From Eulemur rufifrons (lineage: Eukaryota > Chordata > Mammalia > Primates > Lemuridae), in NCBI RefSeq assembly GCF_041146395.1, contig NC_090984.1:82285114-82349113 (forward strand): 64,000 nucleotides of DNA, read 5' to 3'. Positions 1 through 11,175 of the stretch are shown here, piece by piece (the first letter of the stretch is position 1; each line of letters opens with the position of its first letter). The notes beneath the pieces are model-generated. The model ran no database searches and was not told where the DNA came from. It saw nothing but the letters and a program-made list of their open reading frames with translations. Position numbers and translations under genes: made by a program.

Positions 1-580
1 TCAGGCCTAAGAAGCTACAACCACCAGGAAAATGGAGCTGTTAGGTGTGGTAGCCAGCTTTCAAGATAGCCCCTAGATTTCTATCTGCTTGTAGCATACT
101 CTTGTGTGATTCTTTCCCACAATAAAAAAAGTCTAACCTTTAAGACCAAAAGGATGTTGTAGGAGAGACTGATGGTGAATGGATTCTGAGACCAGGTCAT
201 AAAAGACATTGCTGCTTCTGCCTTGCTCTTTTGGATGGCTTGCTCTGGAGGAAGCTAGTCAGGAAGACCTCAAGCAGCCTCCATGGGATAGGCCTATGTG
301 GAAAGGTGCTGAAGCCTTCAACAAACAGCTCATGCCGACTGGCCAGTCACATGAAGGCCACTTTGGAAGGAGATCCTCCAGCACCAGTAAAGTCTTCAGA
401 TAACTGCATCCTGATCAACATCTTGACCACTTCATGAAACACGCTGAGCCAGAACCACCAGGAATTAAGCCATTCCTGACTTATTAGCACACAGAAACTG
501 TGAAAGACAATGTTTATTATTGTTTTAAGTTACTAAATCTTTAGGTAATTTGAGGCAGCAATAGATGACTAATATATTAG
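1..580 (+). repeat. LTR-like (MaLR-type) repeat, copy A
   Basis: The stretch ends in a MaLR-type 3' tail: TTGTTTTAAGTTACTAAATC followed by GCAATAGATGACTAATA. It matches 4007-4380 closely, starting at or before the window edge. Family assignment is by eye and uncertain. Confidence 0.55.
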
Positions 581-651
581 GCTTTAGTAAAAACAAATGC
601 CCCTTATACAATTGGGTCCAAACATTAAGAAGAATGGAAATATTAAAAACC

Positions 652-1196
652 TGACCTTTTTATTTTGCCCAAATTCCTTTCTAAGAGGCCTGGTGAGTTA
701 CACCTACAAATGATAAAATCTCACCAAATGGGTTTTATTAACCCAATATAATGTGGTTTATTTCCCAACCTGATTCCAGTATATCATCACGTAAGAGATA
801 AAAGATCCCCTTACCTCAACTCAAGCATCCTAGCAGACCCCTATCTTAACTCAAGCATTCCTTTCCACTGACTCTGGGTCTTTAGACAAAGCTTAACTCT
901 TTTAACCAATCGTCAATTAAAGAATCCCTAAAATTCATCTATGACTTGTAAGCTCCCGCTTTGCGATGTCCTGCCTTTTCAGGCCGAACCAATGTATACC
1001 TTCTATGTATTGATTTATGATTTTACCTGTAATTCCTGTCCCCATGAAAGTATAAAACCAAACTGTAATCTGGCCACTTTGGGCACATTTTTCTCAAGAG
1101 CTCTTGAGAACTTGTCCCATGGGCCATGGTTTGCACACATTTGGCTCAGAATAAACCTCTTTAAATTATTTTAGAGTTTGGATTTTTCTCTTGACA
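652..1196 (+). mobile_element. Solo LTR of an endogenous retrovirus, 4-bp TSD AACC
   Basis: The element starts TGACC, ends TTGACA, and is flanked directly by AACC at 648-651 and 1197-1200. It carries a TATA-like TATAAAACC (about 1051) and a late AATAAA (about 1150), as expected for U3-R-U5. The 4-bp duplication suits a class I (gammaretrovirus-like) element. No internal viral genes are adjacent, so it is a solo LTR. The family is not pinned. Confidence 0.7.
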
Positions 1197-1482
1197 AACC
1201 TATTAAAAAACATATTGACTTGCCTTTAATTTTTAAAAATGATTAAGTGGTCATTGTTTATAATTATGGAATTTCCAAGAGATAATTATGTGTAAGTGTG
1301 GTAGATCAGTGTACTTATATAAAATTTGGTATTTATCTACTATAATTAATATAATATGTAAATATAAATTAACATACAATGTTGTTCCTCACTAATGAAA
1401 CTGCTCTTTATATAATTAATAAATGGCCACAAGGTGGGAACTGTGGTAGGGGCCTGAACTCTGCAAAGGTGTAGGCATAGTT

Positions 1483-1486
1483 AAAA

Positions 1487-1522
<36 letters not shown>
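1483..1522. repeat. A-run plus (TA)n microsatellite
   Basis: Thirteen A bases run into about 14 TA units. Confidence 0.95.
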
Positions 1523-1528
<6 letters not shown>

Positions 1529-1699
1529 ATAAAATCAGCCATTGTTCCCCAGCTTGCTTTTCTATAATTACTTACTACTCAGGAGTCATATAGCTGATGG
1601 TCATAAAGATTTTTAGCCTTTCTTCATTGCTCCCATAGACAACATCATCCTTGCGAAACCTAAGCCTAGTTTTTGAGATTATCTTTCAGGTCCTGCATT

Positions 1700-2052
1700 T
1701 CGGTGGACTGGTTGACCCACCCAGCCTAGTGGCCCATTCCAAGGAACTGACTCATTTGATTTTGTGAACCCCACCCAGGAATCAACTCAGTGCAAGAATA
1801 CAAATTCTACATCCCTATGATTCCATCCTAAACCCAGCCAATCAGCAGACACAACTGCCTAGCCCCTTGCCTGCCAAACTATCTTTGCCTGCCATTTCTC
1901 CCACATTCTCAAGGAGATGGATTTGAGAACTTCCTCTTATCTCCTCACATGATGCCTGTGATATTAAACTTTTTCTCCACTGTAATGCTTGCTATCTTGG
2001 TGTATGGGCTTCCTCTTGAGCAGTGGGCAAGGAACCTGGTTGAGCTGTAACA
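1700..2052 (+). mobile_element. Probable ERV LTR fragment
   Basis: The right-hand part has U3-R-U5 character: CCAATCAGCAG, then ATTAAACTTTTTCTCC and a terminal GAGCTGTAACA. The left boundary is unclear. Confidence 0.45.
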
Positions 2053-2231
2053 TTAACTGTCAATATTCATGGGCAGGGAAGCAGCACTATCCATGGCCAG
2101 CTATGCTCAGATAACCATCTCTATGTTGGTTCAGTTCAAACATTTATTGTTGTCCTTACTCTGTATCATTTATGATCCCCTTCTATGCCTTGGGCCATCT
2201 GTGTGGGAAGAGCTGCTACTAGTTTCAGGGA

Positions 2232-2438
2232 TTTTAATGCACATAGCCCCTAGTTAAAAAGGCCATGTCCTCGTTAGTCCAAGAGACAGATTTGAGGCTG
2301 TTTCTCCCATTCTCCTGAGAGACTTCTTTCATATTAAAAAATTCCTTTCTTCCTTGGCAATGCTCACTGTCTCAATAATTGGCTCTCTGTGCTGCTAGCA
2401 ATGAGATCTAGGCTAGACCCCTTTTGGGTTCAGTAACA
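2232..2438 (+). mobile_element. Probable ERV LTR 3' fragment, related to the previous
   Basis: It has a similar terminal layout: ATATTAAAAAATTCC, a CTCAATAATTGG segment, then GGGTTCAGTAACA. The two could be neighbouring solo LTRs or pieces of one deleted provirus. Confidence 0.4.
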
Positions 2439-2439
2439 C

Positions 2440-3414
2440 ACACTTTTCTTTTCTCCTTCTGAAATTGACCATACTTCAGAATTTAAGTCTAGTGTCTACA
2501 GCTTTAGCTTTCTTCATGCCTTTTGGACAATTACAAAAGCATATATTAAATTAACCCTGAGCTACAAATCCCCTGTAACTTGCTAAGTAGTTACAGCAGT
2601 AATTAGTAACCTTTCAGATGGCTAAATCTTTATTAACTCTAATTTAGGGTTTCACATGATAGGGTCCTTTTGAACAGCTAGACCTTTCTCTAGCTATATT
2701 TAAACATTTTATGCATGAACAAGACATTATAAAATATTTAATAAGCTTCTTTAGAGTTAAATTTTAAAGCCAATCTCATAAATTTAGAATGACCCTAACT
2801 TTTGTCTTTCTGTATATAGATAGTACAGGAGAATAATTAATCTTCCTAATCTTGGCCAAAAGAGCTGAGAGCTCATCTGAGGAGCTATGTCCTTTCATAG
2901 TGAAGCATGGCCCCATGCTGCTTCAGCTGTGTTTTGTTTCTAGTTTTTGTGATAGTCTTCTGCTGCCAGTAACTATAGCAATGTGAAAGAATTTCTCTTG
3001 CAAACTCTGATATACAAAGACCTTTCCCCTTTGACTATGTCAGTGATGCTGTTTACTACATTATTTGTGAGATAATAATTTTCCTCTTATTCATCTGTAA
3101 TTGTGAATATATATATATGAGGATCTTTTCACATACATGTTGGAAAAAATTTAACTTTCCAGTTCATTCCTTGTGATGAAGTACCCAGAATGAGGTTACA
3201 GAGTATATGACCATATTTCTGATTCTTAAAACATATTTTCAAATTTTTTCCAAAAGTGCTGTTCTGATTTATCAGGCTACCAGCCATGTTTGATCACTAC
3301 AGTGTTGCAAGTATTGATTATTTTTAAGTTTTAAAAATGTAATAGGCAAAAGAAATCCATACTTTTCATTTATGTATACATTATAAAGATACAAAAAATT
3401 TCATTATATTGGTT
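2440..3414. other. No gene; AT-rich, possible old antisense L1 in second half
   Basis: No coding potential is seen. About 3095-3340 reads like a decayed antisense LINE-1 segment, but too diverged to be certain. The rest is unassigned. Confidence 0.4.
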
Positions 3415-3500
3415 GACTATATATGTGTGTATATATATGCACATACACATATAAGTTTGTGTGTATATATATACATATACATACATGTATACACACACAC
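3415..3500. repeat. Alternating TA/TG/CA purine-pyrimidine repeat
   Basis: Mixed TATATA, TGTGTG and CACACA runs extend over about 85 bases. Confidence 0.9.
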
Positions 3501-4006
3501 TGATGTCTGTTGAGTTAAGCACCTAGAACCTCTATGTCTTTCAGTAATCTTGATACCTCTAACTCTTTGGGCTGTGGATTTAACTGGCTTGCAGAATCTG
3601 ATAACATCAATGACCTATAGGTACTGAAGAAACAATGTAGACACAGTTCATAACCTGGACCCACAATCCTGTAGGGGAGACACCAGTAAGTGGGCAAATA
3701 CAATACTGTATGATAATTGTAAAGTCAGAAGTTCAGGGTTCAGTGGGTATACCAGGGAAGACACCTTACCCAGACCAATGAGCTAAGGAAAGACTTTCTA
3801 AAGAAAGCGATACATAGGTAAAATCTGAGGATTGAATAGCTAGTTATGTGGAGATAGAGCAGGGCAGTCAGGAAATGAGGGGGGCAATATACCTTCTATA
3901 AAACCCCAGAAGAGAGAATATGGCTTGGTCAAGGTATTGTAAGAAACCCAGTAGGTAGTGCAATCAAAATTGCAAGGCTGGTCTGTTTGACTCCAGAACC
4001 GGGTTC

Positions 4007-4380
4007 TTGGCTACCAGACCTAATAAGCTAAAACCACCAGGAAAATGGAGCTGTTAGGTGTGGTAGCCAGCTTCCAAGATGGCCCCCAGCAATTTTTGCA
4101 TTCTTGTAGCATACTCCTGGTGGTCCTCTCCCATAGTGAAAAGGTCTAACCTTTAAGACCAATAGGACATTGTGGGAGGGACGGATGGTGAATGGATTCT
4201 GAGACCAGGTCATAAAAGACATTGCTGCTTCTGCCTTGCTCTCTTGGATGGCTTGCTCTGGAGGAAGCTAGTCAGGAAGACCTTAAGGAGCCTGGGACAG
4301 GCCTATGTGGAAAGGTGCTGAAGCTGCCCACCAACCGCTTGTACTGACTTGCCAGTCACACAAGAGCCACTGAACCAGCC
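4007..4380 (+). repeat. LTR-like (MaLR-type) repeat, copy B
   Basis: Nearly colinear with 1-345, including the upstream GAAAATGGAGCTGTTAGG. Similarity stops at the GCCACT near 4373. The 3' tail seen in copy A is missing. Confidence 0.6.
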
Positions 4381-4514
4381 TGGTGGGGAGAAGGAAAATA
4401 GTTCAGCCTCCAAGACCATTGTGTACCACCTTGATGAAGGCATTATGGGACCTTTGACTGAGTCCCATTTGACAAGATCTGCCCTACCCCCATCCTGCAG
4501 AAGTCTAAGATTCA

Positions 4515-5045
4515 TCAATACTTTTGTATGTCTCTAGAATCCATTCGATTTACTGCTGAATAGCTCTGTTTTGAAATCATCCATGGAGTATCCCCTGTAC
4601 AGCAGCAGCCCAAGGGGTCTGGCAGTTGATGGCTGTGACTGTGTACCTGAGGGTCTATGGCTATGGCAACTACACATAGAGGACTGGCTGGTGTTTGACA
4701 ACAGGGGCACCTACACTGTGGGCAGGGATTCCTCTTCAGGGGAACAGAGGCCTGCTGTGTCACCTGTGTTATGTCCAGGTGGCCTCAGAAATACTGCAAG
4801 GGCAGCTGCTGCCTGTAGAACAGGATAAGGACACTGAGGGCATTTGTAAGCCTCTATCCTGCGACTGGGAGATCACAGACACTCTGTGTGTGGGCCCTGT
4901 CTTCACGTTGGTAAGTATCATGTGAGTGAAAGAACCCCAGCAGGGCCACAGAGATGCCTCTGGGAGAGGTAAGGAAGACAGCAAACAAGGGCACTGTCTG
5001 GCCAGGACTCTAGTGCCCACTCTGCTGCCCCCATGCTCCACCTAT
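4515..5045 (+). other. Coding-like, GC-richer segment with a splice-donor-like site
   Basis: The segment has better base composition than its flanks and overlapping open stretches on both strands (82-90 codons). A tract ending in CTCTAG stands at about 4522-4537, and a strong donor-like TTGGTAAGTATC at about 4910. I do not recognise the product. It could be a pseudogene exon or unrelated unique DNA. Confidence 0.25.
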
Positions 5046-5659
5046 AGTGTTTCTGCCCTGTAAACAGACCCAGTCTTACACTCACTGTAGTTCAAATATG
5101 CAACACAAACCCTGTCCCTTCCAGCCATCTCTGCCTCCTCTATAGCACAAGGGGCCTGGTCAGCCAGGTGTGGGGATGTTCTTGGGGTCTCCCCCTGTTT
5201 CTTCCCCACCTTTCTAAATATGAAGCAACAAATATTCAACTTTTTAAATACTCAAGCAAACAAACAAAAAATACTGGCTCTATTAGACAGTATGAAAGAG
5301 AAGGGCAAAAGTTAAGTTTGGGTCATTAGAAAAGCCTCGATATAGCAGGGCCTTGGACACTACATTAAGAAATTTGAACTTTATGCTAAGGATAATATAG
5401 GGCATGTAACTCATTCATTAAACAGTTTTAAGTAGGGAATGACATGACTAGCCTTGTGTTTTGGGAAGACCACTTTGATTTTAGATAGGAAAAGGAACAG
5501 TGGGGGATGCAAGTATTATATAAAGGCATTGAGACTAGTTAAGAATCTTACATATTGTAACAATCCACACGAGACAAGATGATGGCTTGGCTTTGCACTT
5601 CCAGATGGCAGCGTGAATTGTTCTGTGGACCCACTTCCTAGCAAAACAAGCAAACTGGT
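5046..5659. other. No gene recognised
   Basis: Non-coding sequence, possibly holding old repeat at 5390-5500. Nothing firm can be supported. Confidence 0.5.
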
Positions 5660-6056
5660 TGGATTAGTTTACTAGGGCTGCCATAAAAAAAGTACCAAAA
5701 TCCAAGAGGCTTAAACAGCAGAAACTTATTTTGTCATAGTTGTAGAGGCTAGAAATCTTAGATCAAGGTGCTGGCAGGGTTGGTTTCTTCTGTGGTCTTT
5801 CTCCTGGCTTGTAGATGGCCATATTCTCCCTCCATCTTCACATGGTCTTCCCTCTGTACCTGTACATATCTGTGCTGTAATTTCTTCCTTTTATAAGCCT
5901 ACCAGTCATATTAGATTAGGGTCCACTCTAATTACCTCATTTTAACTTAATTGTCTCTTTAAAGACCCTATCTCCAAATACAGTCACATTCTGAGTTACT
6001 GGGAGTTAGGACTTCAACATATAAATTTGGAAGGGCACACAACTCATCCCATAACA
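5660..6056 (-). mobile_element. MLT1-type MaLR LTR
   Basis: The reverse strand begins TGTTATGGGATGAG, passes the typical GTGACTGTATTTGGAGATAG block, and ends with GGCAGCCCTAGTAAACTAAT. Imperfect 5-bp duplications CTGGT (5655-5659) and CTGTT (6057-6061) flank it. The 5-bp size fits ERVL-MaLR elements. Confidence 0.8.
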
Positions 6057-8295
6057 CTGTTGAAAACTATCAATACAAAAACAACCATCTAAAAATCTCT
6101 GGAAATTGTCCTTCATTGCATACAGCAAATGAAGAAGAATTTTTTTTTAAAGAAAATCTATGAAAACTCAGTAAGAACAGTGAGTGTCTATGGCATCTGA
6201 GCCACCACAAACTCATTCTGACCCATCTCCGCTGCCCCCTCAGCTTATCTTGGTGGAATCGCTACTCTGGGTGGCTAGGACTAAGAACACAGGGCTTCCT
6301 TCCTCCTCAGCTCCCAATCAAGAGATACCAAAGCAGGCAACAGAAACTGCCCGTGAGAGGACCAAAATGTCACATCTAACAAAGACTTCAAAGCGTCAAT
6401 TATAAATATTTTCAAAGAACGTAAAGAAATTATGTTTAAAGAGCTTAACGGAAGGTATGATGACAATGTTGCATCAAATAGAGAATATCAATAAAGAGAT
6501 AAAAATTATTTTTAAGAAGTACCAAATGGAAAGTCTAGAATTAAGAAGTACAATAACTGAAATTAAAAATTCACTACAGAGGCTTACTGGCAGATTTGAA
6601 CTGGCAGAAGAAAACAAATCTGTGAATTTGAGATAGATCCATAGAGATTAGCAACCCAGAAGAATGCAGAAAAAAGAATGAAGAAAAATGAACAGAGCTT
6701 TAGAGAAATATGGGACACCATTAACTGCATCAACATATGCTTAATGGGATTATTGTAATAGAAGGAAAGGAGGGAGAAATAAATATATTTGAGGAAATAA
6801 TGGCTGAAACCTTCCAATTTGTCAGAAAACACTAATCTAAATGTACAAGAAGCTCAATAAACTCAAGTAGGGCAAAATCCAAAGAGATCCACACCCAGAC
6901 ACATCATAGTAAAAATGCTAACAGCCAAAGACAAAAAGAAAACCTTGAATGCTGCCAGAGAAAAACAACTTGTCATGAACACGGGAACCTCAATAGAATT
7001 AATAGATAGTTCTCATCAGAAATAATGGATGTCAAAAAGCAGTGGAAAACATATACAAACTGCAAAAAAAACCTGTGAACCAAGAATCTTATGTATGGCA
7101 AAAACATCTTTCAAAACTGAAGTTAAAATAAAAGACATTCCCAGACAAACATAAACTGAGAAAAATGTGTTGTAAATCAACCCTCCTTATAAGAAATATT
7201 AAAGGAAGTTTTTCAGTTTAAAAGCAAGTGACCCCAGATGGTAATTTAAAACCATAAAAAAAGAGACTTTATAAAGATAACTATATAATTATAAAAAACA
7301 GTATAATTGTATATTTATGTTCCTTTCTTCTCTTAACTGATTTAAAAAGCAATTGCATAAGACAATTGTTTATAATTGTGTGCTTGGGCCTATGACATAT
7401 AGAAATGGAATATAATTAACAATAACAGCACAAAGGTGGTGAGTGGGAACAAAGTTGTATCAGCGTAAGGAAATCACACCAGATGGTCACTTAAATCCAC
7501 AGGAACAAATGAAGATAACCAGAAATGACAATATATTAACATAACAAACACTCTAAATATATACTTGCTCTTTCTTTTCTCAGCTTCCTTATTCGACATA
7601 AAATTACATAAATTAATAATTATAACAATGTATTATGAATTTGTAACATATACAGATACAATATATATAAGAATAATAGCACAAAAATTGGGAAGATTAA
7701 ATAGACTTATATAGGAGTAAAGTTTCTACATCCCACTAGAATTAAGTTAGTATAAATCTGAACCAGATTTTGATAAATTAATGTATATGTAGTAAACTCT
7801 AGAGAAAATGTTAAGAAAAATCCTCAAAATATATGATGCCAAAAATCCTTATAGGTTTAAAATGTTACACTACAAAATATTAACTTATTGTAAAAGATAG
7901 AAGTAATGGAGGAACAGAGGAACAAAGTATTCATGAGACTTATAGAAAACAAAAAATAAAATGACAGACATAAATCCAACCATATTAGTAATAACATTAA
8001 AAGTAAATGGATTAAACTATACAATCAAAAAGCAAACATTACCAGACTGGATAAAAATCACAAGATCTATCAATATGATGTCTACATGGGACACACTTCA
8101 GATTCAAAGATACAAATAGGTTGAAAGTAAAAGGATGGGGAAAAATCATGCAAACAACAATAAGAAAACTGAAGTTGCTATACTAATATCAGACAAAATA
8201 TATTATAAAAAAATTTTACTAGATATAAAGAAGGAAAAATGATAAAATGGTCAATCCATCAGGAATATATAACAATTATAAAGATATATATTTCA

Positions 8296-8333
8296 TTTTT
8301 TTTTTGGTTTGGTTTCCCTAGGCCCATCTGTGT
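8296..8333 (-). mobile_element. 38-bp micro-retroinsertion with 16-bp TSD
   Basis: The 16-mer AAAGATATATATTTCA occurs at 8280-8295 and 8334-8349, flanking a run of ten T and 28 further bases. The layout is that of a severely 5'-truncated retrocopy in antisense, with its poly(A) reading as T. The source RNA is not identified. Confidence 0.7.
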
Positions 8334-8435
8334 AAAGATATATATTTCAGAGCCCCAAAATATACGAAGCACAAACTGTCAGATCTGCAGAGAGAGAAAT
8401 AGACAATTCAACAATATTTGGAGACTTCATTATTT

Positions 8436-8514
8436 TTTAGTTTATTTTTTTCCTTTCCTTTCCTTTCTCCTTTCTTCTTTCCTTTCTCCTTTCTTCTTTC
8501 CTTTCCTTCCTTCC
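8436..8514. repeat. CCTTT/CTTT microsatellite, tail of the Y3 copy
   Basis: A TTT-rich stretch runs into TTTCC/TTCTT repeats between the upstream TSD copy and the Y3 3' end. On the Y3 strand it reads GGAAA-rich, apparently grown from the original A tail. Confidence 0.85.
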
Positions 8515-8612
8515 GGCTGGTCAAGTGAAGCAGTGGGAGTGGAGAAGGAGCAAAGGAATCTGTAACTGGTTGTGATCAATTAGTTGTAAACACCACTGCA
8601 CTCGGACCAACC
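8515..8612 (-). pseudogene. RNY3P: Y3 RNA retropseudogene
   Basis: The reverse strand reads GGTTGGTCCGAGTGCAGTGG and continues through the full Y3 RNA to CACTTGACCAGCC. It is almost full length, about 98 bases, with a few substitutions (for example GGCTGG to GGTTGG). The 17-bp AATATTTGGAGACTTCA flanks the insertion at 8413-8429 and 8613-8629. The flanking duplication and the tail beyond the Y3 3' end mark an L1-mobilised copy. It is not a functional gene. Confidence 0.9.
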
Positions 8613-8873
8613 AATATTTGGAGACTTCAGTACCCCACTTTCAATAATGGATAGAACAAGCAGGCAGATCAACAAGGAAATAGAAGACTTGAACAACACT
8701 ATATACCAACTAGACCTAATAGACATCTACAGAACACTTCACCCAACAAAAGAAGAATGAAAATTCCCCTCAAGGGCTGGAATATTCTCTGGGATAGAAC
8801 ATATACTGGCCCATAAAATAAATCTCAATAAGTTAAAAAGGATACAAAATATGCTCTGTGATCACAATAGAAT

Positions 8874-9311
8874 TGTTGTAGGAGGAGAAGGAGGATCATT
8901 CTCCTAATGATTGACGCAGAGACCAGGTAAGGAACAAGACGAGCATTTTATTCTCTGGTGAGGCTCAGAGGACAGGGTCCACATTCTGAGCCCTGAATAA
9001 AGAGTGTAGCAGTCTTTTATACATTTTTTAGGAAGGGTGAGGGGCACAGTTACAATATGATTATCTATCTCTATTCTTACTGAGGGCAGGATCTTGAGCA
9101 GGCAGTGGTAAGGCATGCATGTCGGCCTTGAATTCTTATCTCTCTGAGGCTTGTTGTTGTCCAACAACAACTTGCTTGTTTTTGGAAGCAAGCAAGTTGC
9201 AGAAGTCATAAAGCAAGTTTTACAACCTTAGTTCCTGGTACACAGTTTCTATAGAAATTTTTCCTATTTTCTTTCTGTTTTGTTTCATAGTGGCTGGGGA
9301 CTCAGACCACA
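8874..9311 (-). mobile_element. Solo LTR of a class I-like ERV, 4-bp TSD GAAT
   Basis: The reverse strand starts TGTGGTCTGAGTCCCCAG and ends CTCCTACAACA, flanked by GAAT at 8870-8873 and 9312-9315. Removing 8874-9315 restores the interrupted L1 text. On that strand a TATAAAAG box (8,014 bases before the next kilobase unit aside, at 9014-9021) and AATAAA (8947-8952) are in U3-R order. A 101-codon antisense frame inside is incidental. No viral internal sequence remains. Confidence 0.85.
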
Positions 9312-9712
9312 GAATGAAATTAGAAATTAATAACAGAAAGAAATTAGAGAAATTCACAAACATACTCCTAAATAACCAATGGACAAGAAAAACATCTGAA
9401 GGGAGATTAGCAAATACTTTGAGATGAACAAAATGATGGCAAAACATAATAAAAGCTACAGGATATAGCTAAAGCAGTATTGCCGAAATTTTAGAGCTTA
9501 AATGCCTACATTAAAAAAAGAAGAAAGATTTCAAATCAATAACCTATAGTCTTTCACCTTAAAACACTAGGGACAAAAAGGGGCAAACTAAACCCAAAGC
9601 ATAAAGAAGAAAAGTAATCAAAGAGAGAATACAAAAACAATAGAGAGAATAAACAAATCTAGAAGTTGGTTCTTTGAAAAGATCAACAAAATTGACAAAC
9701 CTTTAGGTAGAC

Positions 9713-10149
9713 TGTCTTAGTCTGTTTTACCTTGCTATAACAGAATATCTGAGGCTAGGCAATTCACAAAGAAAATAGGCTTATTTAGCTCATAGTTCTG
9801 CAGGCTGGGAAGTTCAAGGGCATGGTCCTGGCTTCTGGGTAGGGCTTCTGTGCGTTAAAGGTCAAAGGGAAACAGAAACATGCAAAGAGAGAAAACACAA
9901 GGGGCATACTGGCTTCATAACAACCTACTCTTGAGGAACTAATCTATTTCCAAGAGAACTAATCCAGTCTCACCATAGTCAGAACTCACTCACTACTGCA
10001 AGAACAGCACCAAGCCATTTATGAGGGATCTGCCCCCATGATTCAAACACTTCTCACCAGGTCCCACTTCCCAATACCACCACATTGGGGACCAAATTTC
10101 AACATGAGTTTTGGTGGGGACAAACTCAAACCATATCCAAACCATAACA
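9713..10149 (-). mobile_element. MST/MLT1-type MaLR LTR
   Basis: The reverse strand starts TGTTATGGTTTGGATATGG, has the CATGGGGGCAGATCC block, and ends ACAGACTAAGACA. It lies in the old L1. The 5-bp flanks (TAGAC and CTAGC) are too diverged to be sure of the duplication. Confidence 0.8.
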
Positions 10150-10738
10150 CTAGCCAAGAAATAAAAGAAGACTCAAATTACTAAAACCATCAGTGAAAAA
10201 AAAGGGATGTTAATATAAACTTTACAGATAAAAAAGAGATTATAAGAGAATATTATGAACAACTTTAGGTTAACAAATTAGATAATTTAGATGAAATGGA
10301 CATGCTCCTAGAAAGACACAAACTACCAAAACTGACTGAAAAAGAAATAGAAAATCTGAATAGACCTATAACAAGTAAAGAGATTGAATTAGTAATTTAA
10401 AACCTTTTGACAAAGAAAAGCCCAGGCCAAGATGACTTTAGTGCTGAATTCTAGCTAGCATTTAAAGAAGAATTAATACAAATTCTTCACAAAACACTAT
10501 GTTCCAAAACACAGAAGAGGAGGGAACATTTCTATTGGGCCAGTAATGTCATGATACCAAAACCAGACAAAGACACCACAAGAAAACTACAGACTAATAT
10601 CTCTTATGAATACAGATGTAACAATCCTCAACAAAATACTAGCAAATTGAATCCAGCAATACATAAAAAAATTATACACCATGACCAAGTGGGATTTATA
10701 CCAAGAACACAAGGTTAGTTTAATATCAAAAATCAATT

Positions 10739-10817
10739 AATTGGAACTATACAGAGAAGATTAGCATTGTCCCTGTGCAAGGATGACATATAAATTTCTG
10801 AAGAATTCCCTATTTTT
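10739..10817 (+). pseudogene. RNU6P: U6 snRNA pseudogene, 5'-truncated, fused to L1
   Basis: The sequence matches U6 from its ATTGGAAC segment (about nucleotide 27) to its 3' end, including ATACAGAGAAGATTAGCAT and GCAAGGATGACA, and ends in TATTTTT. Several substitutions are present, and the first quarter, with the 5' stem-loop, is absent. It runs directly into an L1 3' end. The pair shares one target-site duplication (ATCAATTAAT at 10732-10741 and 11176-11185). Confidence 0.9.
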
Positions 10818-11175
10818 ATCAGCCATAAAAAAGAATGAAATAATGTCTTTTGCAGCAACTTGGATGAACTGGAGGCCATTATCCTAAGTGAAGTAACTCA
10901 AGAACGGAAAACCAAATGCTGCATGTTCTCACTCAAAGTGGGAGCTAAACTATGAGTACACATGGTCATCAGGAGTGGAATAATAGACATTGAAGATTCC
11001 AAAGGTGGGAAGGGATGAAAAATTACCTGTTTGGTACAATGTACACTATTTAGGTGATAGGTACCCTAAAAGCCCAGACCTCATCACCATACAATATATC
11101 CATGTAATAAAACTGTATTTGTACCCCCTAAATCTATTGAAATAAAAAATATATATTATGGGAAAATAACCAAAG
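10818..11175 (+). mobile_element. L1 3' end, downstream half of the U6/L1 chimera
   Basis: It starts in the last part of ORF2 (AGCCATAAAAAAGAATGAAA) and runs through the 3' UTR to an A-rich tail around 11140-11170. It was inserted together with the U6 piece. Confidence 0.85.

Noticed and set aside
8515..8612. A functional Y3 gene
   Set aside because: Target-site duplications and a tail mark it as a retrocopy, and no RNA polymerase III upstream elements are seen.
8904..9209. 101-codon reverse frame
   Set aside because: It lies wholly in a solo LTR and spans its promoter and R regions, so it is not a viral gene remnant.
10739..10817. A functional U6 gene
   Set aside because: The 5' quarter and the upstream promoter elements are missing, and it is part of a retrotransposed chimera.
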